Positions 33,108-42,507 of a stretch of 64,000 nt of DNA are shown here, piece by piece. The translations under genes and the position numbers were made by a program. Each line of letters begins with the position of its first letter. The stretch's first letter is position 1. The stretch comes from Acetobacter fabarum (GTDB taxonomy: Bacteria; Pseudomonadota; Alphaproteobacteria; Acetobacterales; Acetobacteraceae). Below the pieces are notes generated by a model. It saw nothing but the letters and a program-made list of their open reading frames with translations, had not been told where the DNA came from and made no database searches. Where the stretch lies: NCBI RefSeq assembly GCF_011516925.1, contig NZ_WOTG01000009.1, forward strand, positions 1 to 64,000, given 5' to 3'.

Positions 33108-34310
33108 CTATCGGGTAGGCTGCAAGGTCTGGAGGGACGTGCCAGCGGCAATGACCTGCATGGCCAGTGCCGGAGTGGGTGGGGCCAGAGTGCGTAGGGC
33201 TTCCAGCCCTTGGTGGAACAGCCGGACAACAATGTAGGGGCCATGTGCCGTGCGCCACAGCTCAAAGGCCAGCGTTGTGTTGGGGGCTGTGGGGTCTGGC
33301 TGGTCGGCAAAGGACCAGTCCAGCCCGTACAGCGTGGCCAGTGCATCCAGATTGGTGTCGTGCCCGGCCAGCACGAACAGTTTTGTCTGCCCGGTTACTG
33401 CGGGCACACCCTCCACTGGTTTGCCGTCCAGCGCATTTTGCACGGCTGCGGCCATGGGGGCACCTTTGTGTGCGGCCAGTGTGGGCAGGCGGCGGACAAG
33501 CCAGCTTTCCTCCGTATGGAGGGGGAACACCTGCCCGATCAGGGTTGCGGGGTCATGCCCCCCAAACGGTTCGGCCTGTGCGGGCATGCCCTGTGTATAT
33601 TCCAGCAGCAGGTTTTCGGCCGCTGTGCCGCCGGTGGCAATGCCGCCTTCCAGGTGGGGTTTGCCCTTTTTCCATGCCAGCCTGGCTTTGTTGGCGCTCA
33701 GGCAGTGGGGGGTATCGGTTGTGCAGGCGGTGGGGGCCAGAACGGCCTGCAACGTGCTCATGCTGGCTTCCACCGTGGGGGGCAGGGTGCGCGCGCGCTG
33801 GTCAAACTCCCGCGTGATGGCGCTTTGTTCCTGCGTGCTGAGTGGTGCTGGTGAGCCTGCAAAAATGGGGTCTTCCTGCCCATCGGGCAGGCCTCTGGCG
33901 CGCAAGCCGCAGGCCGGTGCAAGCTGGTCGGCCCAGATGCTCCCGCTCTCGCGCGTGCGGTGGTCCTTGGCATCGGCCCATATGGCAATGCTGGCAGGTG
34001 CGGGGCAGTTGCCCTGCTGGAGCAGGCCCGCCTGCGTGTAGTGCTGGCGCACCAGCTCCACCATCTGGGCCAGTGCCTGCTTGCCGTGCGCGGTTAACTC
34101 ACCGGGAGCTGCGGGCCATTGTGCCCATGCGTGGCCGGTCTGGGCCTGCAGGGTCTGGGGTGGTTTGGTGGGGCTGCGTATGCCGTGGCGGGCAAGCAGC
34201 ACCACCCGTTCCAGCACAGCTCCGTGCTGTGTGGAGGGAAGGGGGGTAGAGGGTGCTGCAAGGGCGGGCGTTGCCACAAACAGTGCGCAGAACAGGGCAA
34301 GATGTCTCAT
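33108..34310 (-). CDS. Histidine acid phosphatase (AppA/Agp type)
   Basis: A 400-residue periplasmic phosphatase with a signal peptide (about 1-18, ending LAA), the active-site LLARHGIRSPTK (RHGxRxP) and the distal catalytic LAGHDTN. Relatives cleave phytate or glucose 1-phosphate. Cys pairs are present, as expected for the disulfide-bonded family. It overlaps the TonB-receptor remnant by four bases (ATGA at 34307-34310), so it was probably the last gene of that iron-uptake operon. Confidence 0.9.
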   Translation of the reverse strand: MRHLALFCALFVATPALAAPSTPLPSTQHGAVLERVVLLARHGIRSPTKPPQTLQAQTGHAWAQWPAAPGELTAHGKQALAQMVELVRQHYTQAGLLQQGNCPAPASIAIWADAKDHRTRESGSIWADQLAPACGLRARGLPDGQEDPIFAGSPAPLSTQEQSAITREFDQRARTLPPTVEASMSTLQAVLAPTACTTDTPHCLSANKARLAWKKGKPHLEGGIATGGTAAENLLLEYTQGMPAQAEPFGGHDPATLIGQVFPLHTEESWLVRRLPTLAAHKGAPMAAAVQNALDGKPVEGVPAVTGQTKLFVLAGHDTNLDALATLYGLDWSFADQPDPTAPNTTLAFELWRTAHGPYIVVRLFHQGLEALRTLAPPTPALAMQVIAAGTSLQTLQPTR

Positions 34311-34760
34311 GGTACGGTCATAGCAAGGTTGAAGAATACGCTGCGCCCGGGGTTGCGCCAGTAAAGGGGGGCATCACCATAGCTCTGGTTCCCCGCAAAG
34401 TTGGTGATGGCGCGGGTGTTGAACAGAGTGCCAATTTTAAGGCTGGGCGTAATCTCGCGGAACACGCTGCCAGCATTGCGGATGCGCCAGCCCGGCGCAA
34501 GGTCGGCTGTTACGTTGCTGCCAATCTTGTACTGGTTGGCAAACTGTGTATTGCCTGCGGCGTTGGTCACGCTGTTCAAGCCCCAGTGTTTGCCAACATA
34601 TTTGCCAATAATGGAAAAATAGGCCTCTTTTTCGCTCTCATAGAGCAGGCCAAAAGAAGCCAGCATATTGGGGCTGGAACTTGATGATGTCGTCCATGCT
34701 GGCTAGCGGAATAATGTTATTGTTGATGACGTTGCTTTGAATGCGCGACGTGGGTTCCTT
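34307..34760 (-). pseudogene. Remnant of a TonB-dependent receptor (3' end)
   Basis: The last 120 residues read as the final barrel strands of a TonB-dependent receptor (MLASFGLLYESEKEAYF; GDAPLYWRNPGRSVFFNLAMTVP). Upstream, more receptor sequence (SRIQSNVINNNIIPLASMDD) lies in a different frame, with the shift near 34680. The plug, signal peptide and most of the barrel are gone; the sequence runs straight into a FecR remnant. Confidence 0.8.
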
Positions 34761-35010
34761 AATACCCAGCGGCACAACCGTGGGGGGCAGGCGTATGGCA
34801 TGGCCCAGAAGGGTCATGTGTTCGTCTGTATTCTTTTCTTTTGTTGCGCTGGCATACCATATGGCTCTGGCACGCAGGAAGGTGCTTTTGTGGCGTATAT
34901 CCTGCTCAAGCCATTACTGGAATGCCTGCTGCTCGCTTGCGCAAAGGAGAGGGATTTATCCAGTCTGGGCTGTCCATTGCGCCGCAGCCTCGTCAGGGCT
35001 GGTGCTTGCG
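34761..35010 (-). pseudogene. Remnant of a FecR-type anti-sigma regulator
   Basis: On the minus strand, in broken frames with internal stops, the text DEAAAQW ... ASEQQAFQ(stop)WLEQDIRHKSTFLRARAIWYA matches the N-terminal domain of FecR proteins. It starts by overlapping the end of the FecI sigma gene, as in intact fecI-fecR loci. The membrane helix and periplasmic domain are missing; a deletion joins it to the receptor 3' end. Confidence 0.75.
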
Positions 35011-35622
35011 AGAGTGGACAAGACGCGGGCGCTGCTCCACCTCAACGGTCATTTCCCTCTCTGATTGCGCATATTCTCTGGAAAGAAAAACAAGTGCGCG
35101 GGCAAGCTGTTTTTCTACAATATTTTCAGAAACACTCAATTGCGCGGCACATTCCTTTTGTGTCAGGCCACGTGCGCGGCGCAGAACAAAAATATCCCGG
35201 CACCGGGCGGGAAGTTTTGCAATGGCTTTTTCAAGGAAGCGCATTTCCTGCCGGGCAGATACTACCTGCTCGGCGGAGGGGGCCGTATCTGCCAGCGTAT
35301 CTGCCTGTATAAGAGCAAGGCTGGTAACCGGCACAACTCGTGCGCGCCTGTAATGCTGCATAACAAGGTTACGGCAGACCGAAACAAAATAGGCGCGCGG
35401 GTTGGTAATGGATGACCACTGCGCCTGCGCCATAACAACATAGGCTTCATGAATAATGTCGTCAGCTTCAATATTGGCGTAGCGGCGTAACCCGGCGCGG
35501 ATATGGCCTTCATGCGGGAGAATATAGGTAGCCAGCCAGATGCTGCACTCGTCTGTCGTGTGTAACAATCGAACCCTCTGCCCCGCCGGTGTGGTTGATT
35601 GGCAGGCATGTAGCAAGCGCAT
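34993..35622 (-). CDS. ECF sigma factor, FecI-like
   Basis: A 209-residue ECF sigma factor of the FecI group. Region 2 is seen as RRYANIEADDIIHEAYVVMAQ with NPRAYFVSVCRNLVMQHYRR, and region 4 as LEKAIAKLPARCRDIFVLRRARGLTQKECAAQLSVSENIVEKQL. Such factors respond through FecR and a siderophore receptor. Both partners are decayed here, so the factor is an orphan; it may be dead, or act without its normal regulator. The ATG at 35622 has AGGG upstream. Confidence 0.87.
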   Translation of the reverse strand: MRLLHACQSTTPAGQRVRLLHTTDECSIWLATYILPHEGHIRAGLRRYANIEADDIIHEAYVVMAQAQWSSITNPRAYFVSVCRNLVMQHYRRARVVPVTSLALIQADTLADTAPSAEQVVSARQEMRFLEKAIAKLPARCRDIFVLRRARGLTQKECAAQLSVSENIVEKQLARALVFLSREYAQSEREMTVEVEQRPRLVHSRKHQP

Positions 35623-36060
35623 ACCCTGTGCAGTGTGACACTTGCATGACAAGGGGTGCCCGATGGGGTGGTGTGCCTGCACGGTGGATGCGCGGCATTC
35701 ACACCAACTGTACACATTATCCACAGGCTTATGCACCGGAGCATCCGCAGAATCTGTGGACGAATCTAACGCAAAGGGCTTTTTTTGCGCGTCAACAGGG
35801 CACAGGGGGGCTGGGGAGAGCAGGGCCGCAGCCGTGCCTGTCTGGGGTGCTGTGCCTGTTTTTACAACATGGCAGTGTTGCGTAATGGTTGGTCAGTTCA
35901 GGACTTGCACGGCCAGTAAAGCAAAGTTTTCAAAAATAATAAATTTTTTAATGCTCTTTCTTTTGCATTCAACACCTTGAGAAACGTATTTTGCTAACCA
36001 GATATTGAGTTTGAATCCTTAATACTTTGGTGTTCAACATTTTCGGTCAGGATTGTTTTT
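35623..36060. other. 438-bp intergenic stretch
   Basis: I see no gene. The left part (35640-35900) is G+C-rich without conserved reading. The right part (35925-36050) is AT-rich and should contain the promoter for yfdX. Confidence 0.4.
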
Positions 36061-36897
36061 ATGCGTTTTAAGGCATCTCTTGCGGCAGTGGCCGCTCTTA
36101 TGGTCAGTGCTTCGGCAGCGCATGCCGGGGCCATTCACACGGATTGGGAAAAGTTCAAGGCCGGGCGCGCCCTGCACCACCTGTCTGTGGATGGGCAGAA
36201 AGCCTTGCAGGATGTGCTGGTCGCGCGTGACCTGCTGGCACAGGGCAAAACGGATGCCGCCATCCCCCCGATTTACGATGCGCAAAAGCGCTTTGTTGCG
36301 GCACAAAAGGATAACCGGCGGTTTTATGCGGCGGAAGACCAGTTGCAGCCTGCTCCCCAGCACCCTGTTTCTGCCACCCATAAGCCCACAACCGGCGCTG
36401 TGACGTGGATTCCCGTTGGTGGTGAGTTCATTCTGACCGAAACTCTGGCCCCCGATAAAAAAGCCGCTGCCCAGCAGGCCAACAAAGCTCTCAAGGCCGG
36501 GCAGAACGCGCAGGCCCAGCAGAACCTGCAGGTAGTGGGCGAAGATGCCGACTTTATTATCGCGCTTGCCCCGCTGGAACAGACCAAAAGCACCCTGTAC
36601 CGCGCCCGGGTGCTGACCGAGGGCCGACAGGCCGCACAGGCAAAGGAGGCACTGGACCAGCTGCTGGATAGCATTGTGTTTGTCTCGGACGATTTTGTGG
36701 ACCAGTCCGCAAATGCCCAGTCCCCGGCACAAGCCCCAACGCAGGCTCCGGCCAAGGCGGCAACTCAGGGGAGCGCTGCTGAGACGCCAGCCCCGGCTAC
36801 AGCCCCCGCGCCGGCGGCTGCTCCCAGTGTTGCAGCCCCGGCTGCCGCAACCCCGGATGCCCCCAAGGCCGATTCCGCTACGGGAAGTGCCCACTAA
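36061..36897 (+). CDS. YfdX-family exported protein
   Basis: A 278-residue protein with a signal peptide (about 1-22, ending AHA), then a YfdX domain (SVDGQKALQDVLVARDLLAQGKTDAAIPPIYDAQKRF; WIPVGGEFILTE; EDADFIIALAPLEQT). E. coli YfdX belongs to the acid-response (EvgA) regulon and is periplasmic. The last 60 residues are an Ala/Pro/Gln-rich tail not seen in the enteric form. A strong terminator follows at 36935. Confidence 0.88.
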   Translation: MRFKASLAAVAALMVSASAAHAGAIHTDWEKFKAGRALHHLSVDGQKALQDVLVARDLLAQGKTDAAIPPIYDAQKRFVAAQKDNRRFYAAEDQLQPAPQHPVSATHKPTTGAVTWIPVGGEFILTETLAPDKKAAAQQANKALKAGQNAQAQQNLQVVGEDADFIIALAPLEQTKSTLYRARVLTEGRQAAQAKEALDQLLDSIVFVSDDFVDQSANAQSPAQAPTQAPAKAATQGSAAETPAPATAPAPAAAPSVAAPAAATPDAPKADSATGSAH

Positions 36898-36934
36898 AAG
36901 CACTGATAAACCAAAGGCTTGTAAGAATAACGCG

Positions 36935-36972
36935 AGGGGTGGCGAAAAAAAATTCGCCACCCCTTGTTTTTT
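36935..36972 (+). terminator. Terminator of yfdX
   Basis: AGGGGTGGCGAA (36935-36946) and TTCGCCACCCCT (36953-36964) form a perfect 12-bp stem with a 6-nt loop, followed by TTGTTTTTT. It isolates yfdX from the RNA region downstream. Confidence 0.93.
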
Positions 36973-36975
36973 CGC

Positions 36976-37006
36976 TTGCTCTTTAATGAGAATCGTTCTT
37001 ATTATC
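36976..37006 (+). promoter_or_regulatory. Fur box overlapping a promoter
   Basis: AATGAGAA (36985-36992) and TTCTTATT (36996-37003) form a Fur-like palindrome (one mismatch, 3-bp centre). A -35 TTGCTC (36976-36981) and -10 TATTAT (37000-37005) are 18 bp apart, so the box covers the promoter. Transcription would start near 37012, going right. Convergent yfdX on one side and the antisense regulator gene on the other leave only the RNA at 37012-37211 as its target. Confidence 0.7.
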
Positions 37007-37011
37007 ATCTT

Positions 37012-37211
37012 GTCGCGGTGATGAAGGCGTTTCTGCTGGTGGGGCAAGGGGCATCACCGCGACAATCTGTGGTTGTCGTGACTACCGTAAAAAACTATCC
37101 CCCCTAAACTTCCGGGCTGTTTTGCATCCCCGGTCAGTCCGGAAGGTTCTTTCTTCTCCTCCTACCCCTTGCCCTACCAGCACCCAACCCGCTCATCGAG
37201 CGGGTTTTTTA
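37012..37211 (+). ncRNA. Candidate Fur-controlled small RNA
   Basis: A region of about 200 nt between a Fur-boxed promoter and a strong terminator, with no plausible protein. Stem 1 has perfect 14-bp arms TTGTCGCGGTGATG (37010-37023) and CATCACCGCGACAA (37052-37065). Stem 2 is CTTCCGG (37109-37115) / CCGGAAG (37139-37145). Then comes an unpaired CU-rich tract containing CTCCTCCT (37156-37163), complementary to Shine-Dalgarno sequences. The end is AACCCGCT / AGCGGGTT plus T-run (37186-37210). This layout is that of a RyhB/PrrF-like iron-sparing RNA, but I recognise no known family. A 28-codon frame from 37021 lacks a ribosome site. Confidence 0.65.
37186..37210 (+). terminator. Terminator of the candidate small RNA
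   Basis: AACCCGCT (37186-37193), loop CATCG, AGCGGGTT (37199-37206), then TTTTTT. Only the rightward direction has a T-run. yfdX already ends at its own terminator 220 bp earlier, so this one has no protein-gene owner. Confidence 0.88.
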
Positions 37212-38627
37212 GTGTTCGGGCACGGCCCTGTAGGGCACAACCCCGCGCGCATTGCTGCCTGTATCCAGCACCCTGCCAGAAACAGGGAGCGAGCGGTGGC
37301 TGCATAGTTCCCGCCCACAGGCCCGGCATCCGGGGCCAATAGGTACAACCAATGTGTGGTCCGCCAGATCAAGCCCGGCGGCGTAAACGGTTTTTGCCGC
37401 ATCTGCTATGGTGCAGCCCAGCACAATGGCAATCTGCCGGGGGCGGTCGGCGTAGCTCAGTCCTTCCCGCCCGACGGTACGTGCGACATTCAGGTAAATG
37501 GAATCATCGGTGGTCTGCGAAAGCTGGACCTGAATCTGCCCCGGTGTTGCAAAGGCGCGGAACACGTTCCACAACGGGCAGGGCCCGCCAAAACGGGCCT
37601 GAGAAAAACGGTTGGCCGAAAAACTTTTAAGAATATTGCCAGCAATATCCAGTTTAAGAAAATAGAACGGAATCCCTTCCGCACCAAAGCGCTGCATGGT
37701 GCTCAGGCGGTGGCAGACCTGCTCAAAACTGACGCCAAAGTGGCGGCGCAGGTCGTCCACATCATACCGCATGTTCTGGGCCTTATGCAGGAAGCGCGTA
37801 TAGGGCAGGATGAGTGCTCCGGCAAAATAATTGCCCAGATACACCCGTGCGAGTTCCTGCGCATTGCGCTCCTTTGGGCCTTCGCGGCGCAAAATGTCAG
37901 TCATCAGGCGGGTGTGTTCCAGCTGGCCTATAATCTGGGCCAGAAAAAACAGTGTGCTTTCCGGCGGCTGGTTATGGGGGAGCTGCACCTGGCGTTTATG
38001 CCGGTCAATCCGCCAGACCAGCCCGCGTTCCTGCATATCCGTATTATGGGTTATACCCAGCCCGTGCTGGTTGCGCAGGTGTTGGGCAAGGGCTACGTCC
38101 AGCGATGTATCCGTGCGGATAAGACGTTCGTAAAATGCCTCGGCTGCACAATCAAGTTCATGAAAATAGTTGTTGTGGTCCTGCACCCAGTTACCAACGG
38201 CCTCGTAAGGTTCAAGCGGGGGTGTGCTGGCCAAGGGGGCGTGTGCGTGCCGCTCCTGTTCAAACGTGTATGCACGGTAGAGGGTTAAAAAAGCCTCGCA
38301 CAGTTCGGGGGTCTGGCGGGCGGCTTCCGCCATTTTGGTAAGTGGTAGTGGTGAGTTTTTAAAAATCGGGTCGGCCATGGTTTCGCGCAGTGCCTGCACG
38401 ACATGGGCTTCGCGCGTGTCGGCAAACCATGCGGGGCTCAGGGCAAAGCGTTCGCACAGGTTTTGCAAAAGGTGGTCGGGTAGGGGGCGGTGGTTGCGCT
38501 CAAGCTGGTTAAGGTAGCTGAGCGAGACGCCAACACGTTCCGCCAGCACGGCCTGTGTCATGCCTTCGCGCTGGCGGAGCTGGCGCAGCCGGTTGCCAGC
38601 AAACAGCTTGGTTTTGGTTCTGGGCAT
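37209..38627 (-). CDS. Short-chain fatty-acyl regulator (ScfR/RamB/PrpR-like)
   Basis: A 472-residue regulator: an N-terminal Xre helix-turn-helix ([33 protein letters not shown], about residues 12-44), an IrrE/ImmA-like middle, and a C-terminal domain ending in the Cys segment [18 protein letters not shown]. The same plan is found in RamB and the mycobacterial PrpR, which bind acyl-CoA and switch on the methylcitrate cycle. It is divergent from prpD across 130 bp. Its 3' end touches the terminator of the small RNA. Confidence 0.88.
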   Translation of the reverse strand: MPRTKTKLFAGNRLRQLRQREGMTQAVLAERVGVSLSYLNQLERNHRPLPDHLLQNLCERFALSPAWFADTREAHVVQALRETMADPIFKNSPLPLTKMAEAARQTPELCEAFLTLYRAYTFEQERHAHAPLASTPPLEPYEAVGNWVQDHNNYFHELDCAAEAFYERLIRTDTSLDVALAQHLRNQHGLGITHNTDMQERGLVWRIDRHKRQVQLPHNQPPESTLFFLAQIIGQLEHTRLMTDILRREGPKERNAQELARVYLGNYFAGALILPYTRFLHKAQNMRYDVDDLRRHFGVSFEQVCHRLSTMQRFGAEGIPFYFLKLDIAGNILKSFSANRFSQARFGGPCPLWNVFRAFATPGQIQVQLSQTTDDSIYLNVARTVGREGLSYADRPRQIAIVLGCTIADAAKTVYAAGLDLADHTLVVPIGPGCRACGRELCSHRSLPVSGRVLDTGSNARGVVPYRAVPEH

Positions 38628-38645
38628 GCTCACCAACCTTCACAG

Positions 38646-38724
38646 ACTTTGCAACGGGCGCGAATTCCTTCGCTTCTTTTTACTCTTATTCCTCTGCTGC
38701 TTTACGCAACAGTCTGCAACTGTT
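38646..38724. promoter_or_regulatory. Candidate regulator sites between scfR-like gene and prpD
   Basis: ACTTTGCAA at 38646-38654 resembles the RamB operator core (ACTTTGCAAA). Further on, AACAGT (38708-38713) and ACTGTT (38719-38724) form a perfect dyad around CTGCA. Both lie in the divergent region and are plausible sites for propionate-responsive control; which protein binds which is not known. Confidence 0.45.
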
Positions 38725-38757
38725 TCCCCAGATCACAAGATGGCAAGGGCCGGAACA

Positions 38758-40320
38758 ATGCAAAATCATGAAGTGCGCGTACACCCAGAGAGTGAACGCC
38801 TGAACCGCGCAGACCAGCTGGCCTGGAAAATTGCACAGGTCGCGGCCGACCCGGTTGCGGTGGAACCTGCCGTGGCAGATATGATCATCAACCGCATGAT
38901 TGACAATGCCGCCGTAGCCATGGCCTCGGTCAACCGCCATTCGGTCATGAGTGCCCGGACAGAAGCGCTCGCCCACCGCAGGCCCGGCGGGGCTACGGTG
39001 TTTGGCATGGGGCCGGATGTACGGGTCCATGCGGAGTGGGCGGCATGGGCCAACGGTACCGCTGTGCGCGAACTGGACTACCACGATACCTTTCTGGCGG
39101 CTGAATACTCCCATCCGGGGGACAATATTCCCGGTATTCTGGCCGTGGCGCAGCAGTGTAACCGCAGCGGTGCGGACCTGATCCGCGGCATTGCCACTGG
39201 GTATGAAATCCAGATTGATCTGGCCCGCGCCATATGCCTGCACAAGCACAAGATTGACCATGTGGCCCATCTTGGCCCATCGGTTGCGGCGGGTATTGGC
39301 ACGTTGCTGCGCCTGCCGCCTTCGGTCATTTATCAGGCTATCGGGCAGGCGCTGCATGTCACCACCGCCACGCGCCAGAGCCGCAAGGGCGAGATTTCGT
39401 CCTGGAAGGCATACGCCCCGGCCCATGCAGGCAAAATGGCTGTGGAATCAGTCGATCGCGCCATGCTGGGCGAAACATCCCCAACCCCGATCTATGAAGG
39501 GGAGGATGGGGTTATTGCATGGATGCTTGATGGTAAAGATGCGCATTACACCGTGCCCCTGCCGGGTATGGGCGAACCCAAGCGGGCCATCCTGTCTTCC
39601 TTTACCAAGGAACATTCAGCCGAATACCAAAGTCAGGCGCTGATCGACCTTGCCTTCCGCATGGGCAAAAAAATCAGCAACTGGGAGGATGTGGAAGATG
39701 TGCTGATCGAAACCAGCCACCACACCCACTACGTGATCGGCACCGGCTCCAACGACCCGCAGAAGTTTGACCCACAGGCCACGCGGGAAACACTGGACCA
39801 TTCCATCATGTATATTGTGGCTGTGGCATTGCAGGATGGATGCTGGCACCACGTGCGCTCCTACGAACCCGAACGGGCGCGCAGGCCCGATACGGTGCGG
39901 CTGTGGAAAAAAATCCACACGATTGAAAAACCCGAATGGACACAACGCTACCATGAGAGCGACCCCGACAAAAAAGCCTTTGGCGGGCGTATTGTCATCC
40001 GCCTGAAAAACGGCACCGTGCTGGCAGACGAGCTGGCCGTGGCCAATGCCCATACGCTGGGGGCAACGCCGTGGCAGCGTGCGGATTACATTCAAAAGTT
40101 CCGCACCCTGTCGGAAGGTATTGTAGCTCCGGCGGAAGTTGAGCGTTTTCTGGCCGCTGTGCAGCGCCTGCCAGAACTCGGGGCGGGGGAACTCCACCAG
40201 CTTGAACTGCATATTCCGCCACAGGACATGCAGATCAACAAGGTGGAAGGCATTTTCAACTTCGGCCAGTCTGCTCTGGGTGCCAAAAATACCCGGCAGA
40301 CCGGGGCCCTCACGTCCTGA
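38758..40320 (+). CDS. prpD: 2-methylcitrate dehydratase PrpD
   Basis: A 520-residue MmgE/PrpD enzyme that dehydrates 2-methylcitrate in propionate oxidation. Typical segments are [37 protein letters not shown] and [24 protein letters not shown]. Bacterial PrpD is about 480-500 residues; the extra length is at the N terminus. The ATG at 38758 is taken, with the one at 38740 an alternative. It is the first gene of prpD-prpC-prpB-acyl-CoA synthetase. Confidence 0.93.
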   Translation: MQNHEVRVHPESERLNRADQLAWKIAQVAADPVAVEPAVADMIINRMIDNAAVAMASVNRHSVMSARTEALAHRRPGGATVFGMGPDVRVHAEWAAWANGTAVRELDYHDTFLAAEYSHPGDNIPGILAVAQQCNRSGADLIRGIATGYEIQIDLARAICLHKHKIDHVAHLGPSVAAGIGTLLRLPPSVIYQAIGQALHVTTATRQSRKGEISSWKAYAPAHAGKMAVESVDRAMLGETSPTPIYEGEDGVIAWMLDGKDAHYTVPLPGMGEPKRAILSSFTKEHSAEYQSQALIDLAFRMGKKISNWEDVEDVLIETSHHTHYVIGTGSNDPQKFDPQATRETLDHSIMYIVAVALQDGCWHHVRSYEPERARRPDTVRLWKKIHTIEKPEWTQRYHESDPDKKAFGGRIVIRLKNGTVLADELAVANAHTLGATPWQRADYIQKFRTLSEGIVAPAEVERFLAAVQRLPELGAGELHQLELHIPPQDMQINKVEGIFNFGQSALGAKNTRQTGALTS

Positions 40321-40356
40321 CAGACACATAAAGACCAAGGCAGGGGAGCAACAGTA

Positions 40357-41526
40357 ATGCACACCGAACTGCACCGCACAAAACCCAAAAAATCCGTGGC
40401 CCTGTCCGGCACCGTGGCGGGCAACACGGCCCTGAGCACCGTCGGCCATAGCGGGAATGACCTGCATTACCGTGGGTATGACATAAAAGACCTTGCCCGT
40501 GCCTGCACGTTTGAGGAGGTCGCCTACCTGCTGATTTACGGCTTTTTGCCCAACACGGCAGAGCTGGAAGGATATAAACGCCACCTGATGAGCCTGCGCG
40601 ATATTCCCGATATTGTAAGGGCAGCTCTGGAACGCCTGCCAGCTTCTACCCACCCTATGGATGTCCTGCGGACGGCGGTGTCCGTTCTTGGGTGTGCCCT
40701 GCCCGAGCGGAGCGACTGCCCCACCGCGGGTGCGCGGGAAATCGCGGACAGGCTGGTGGCCTCCACCGCATCCATGCTGCTGTATTGGTACCATTATTCC
40801 AACCACGGGCGGCGGATAGACACCCATACGGATGATGCCAGTGCAGGCGGGCATTTTTTGCACCTTCTGCATGGGACCACTCCCCCCGATAGCTGGGTGC
40901 AGGCCATGCACACATCGCTCATCCTGTATGCCGAACATGAGTTTAACGCTTCCACCTTTGCCGCGCGCGTTGTGGCGGGCACCGGGTCGGACATGTATTC
41001 CGCCGTAACGGCTGCCATTGGTGCGCTGCGTGGCCCCAAACATGGGGGTGCGAACGAAGTGGCGCTGGACATCCAGCAACGCTACCACACGGCGGACGAA
41101 GCCGAGGCGGATATCCGCCGCAGGCTGGAGGCCAGAGAGGTGATTATCGGCTTTGGTCACCCGGTGTACACTCTGGCCGACCCGCGGAACGAAATTATCA
41201 AGGAAACGGCAAGGGACCTCTCCCGCCGCAACGGCACCATGCGGCTCTATACCGTAGCCGAGCGCATAGAGCGGGTTATGGCTGAACAGAAAAAGATGTT
41301 CCCTAACCTCGACTGGTTCAGTGCTGTTTCCTACAACGCCATGAACATTCCCACGGCCATGTTCACGCCTGTTTTTGTCATGGCCCGTGTGACCGGCTGG
41401 TGCGCGCATATTATGGAGCAGCGCATGGATGGAAAAATCATCCGTCCCTCTGCCAATTATACCGGGCCAGATGCCCGCCCGCTCATCCCTTTGCGTGAAC
41501 GTGATGGACTGGAGTTCGCCGCATGA
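40357..41526 (+). CDS. prpC: 2-methylcitrate synthase PrpC
   Basis: A 389-residue citrate-synthase-family enzyme that condenses propionyl-CoA with oxaloacetate. Visible are [27 protein letters not shown] near the N terminus, [12 protein letters not shown] (substrate His), IIGFGHPVY (catalytic His) and the catalytic Asp region [13 protein letters not shown]. The length is that of PrpC rather than the longer citrate synthase GltA. AGGGGAGC precedes the ATG, and the stop overlaps prpB. Confidence 0.93.
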   Translation: MHTELHRTKPKKSVALSGTVAGNTALSTVGHSGNDLHYRGYDIKDLARACTFEEVAYLLIYGFLPNTAELEGYKRHLMSLRDIPDIVRAALERLPASTHPMDVLRTAVSVLGCALPERSDCPTAGAREIADRLVASTASMLLYWYHYSNHGRRIDTHTDDASAGGHFLHLLHGTTPPDSWVQAMHTSLILYAEHEFNASTFAARVVAGTGSDMYSAVTAAIGALRGPKHGGANEVALDIQQRYHTADEAEADIRRRLEAREVIIGFGHPVYTLADPRNEIIKETARDLSRRNGTMRLYTVAERIERVMAEQKKMFPNLDWFSAVSYNAMNIPTAMFTPVFVMARVTGWCAHIMEQRMDGKIIRPSANYTGPDARPLIPLRERDGLEFAA

Positions 41527-42455
41527 CCTATCTGGTAGGCAAGGACCTGCCCGCAACGCCTGCGGGCCAGCGTTTTAAGGACATGATGCACCGCAAGGGC
41601 ATTATGCAAATTCCCGGTGCACATAACGGGCAGGCGGCCCTGCAGGCAAAAGACTGTGGGTTTGGCGCGCTCTATCTTTCGGGCGCGGCCATGACCGCCA
41701 GCATGGGGCTGCCGGATCTTGGTATTATTACCATAGACGAGGTGTGTTTTTTCATCCGTCAGGTTGTGCGTGCCACGGGCCTGCCCGTGCTGGTGGATGG
41801 AGATACCGGGTATGGTGAAACCCTGAACGTGATGAACATGGTCCGCGCGTTTGAAGAGGCCGGGGCCGCCGCCGTGCATATTGAAGATCAGGTTCTGCCC
41901 AAAAAATGCGGCCACCTGAATGACAAAAAACTCGTCTCCCCTCAGGAGATGGCGCAAAAAGTGGCCGCCGCCGTCCGGGCCCGGCGCGATATGGTGGTGA
42001 TTGCGCGCACGGATGCCGCTGGCTCGGAAGGGCTGGATGGCGCGGTAGCCCGTGCAAGGCTGTATTATGAGGCCGGGGCAGACGCCATCTTCCCCGAGGC
42101 TTTGATATCGGAAGATATGTTCAGGGAGTTTGCGCGCCGCCTGCCTGATGTGCCCCTGCTGGCCAATATGACCGAATTTGGCCGGTCCCCCTATTTTACC
42201 GCCTCCGAGTTCGAGGCCATGGGGTACAGCATGGTCATATGGCCGGTCAGTTCCCTGCGGGCGGCCAACCGGGCACAGGCGGACCTGTATGCCACCATTG
42301 CCCGCACGGGGGGCACACAGGCCATGCTTGAGCGGATGCAAACCCGCGAGGAGCTGTACAAAACGCTTCGGTATTATGATTATGAAACACTCGATGCAGG
42401 CATTGTGGCCACGGTTCTCCCGCACATTGGACAGCCCGACCGCAACGCAGCCTGA
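41523..42455 (+). CDS. prpB: 2-methylisocitrate lyase PrpB
   Basis: A 310-residue isocitrate-lyase-family enzyme that splits 2-methylisocitrate into pyruvate and succinate. It carries the catalytic KKCGH ([15 protein letters not shown]) and the Mg-binding VDGDTGYGE. The start overlaps the prpC stop (ATGA at 41523-41526), so the two are coupled. Confidence 0.94.
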   Translation: MTYLVGKDLPATPAGQRFKDMMHRKGIMQIPGAHNGQAALQAKDCGFGALYLSGAAMTASMGLPDLGIITIDEVCFFIRQVVRATGLPVLVDGDTGYGETLNVMNMVRAFEEAGAAAVHIEDQVLPKKCGHLNDKKLVSPQEMAQKVAAAVRARRDMVVIARTDAAGSEGLDGAVARARLYYEAGADAIFPEALISEDMFREFARRLPDVPLLANMTEFGRSPYFTASEFEAMGYSMVIWPVSSLRAANRAQADLYATIARTGGTQAMLERMQTREELYKTLRYYDYETLDAGIVATVLPHIGQPDRNAA

Positions 42456-42507
42456 AAACCGCAGACTTCTGTCCCACACAAACAACAAGAACAGGGGATA
42501 CAAGACC

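Noticed and set aside
39616-41556. A 646-codon minus-strand frame over prpD and prpC
   Set aside because: It is antisense to two genes with clear family signatures and has a His/Gly/Arg-rich shadow composition.
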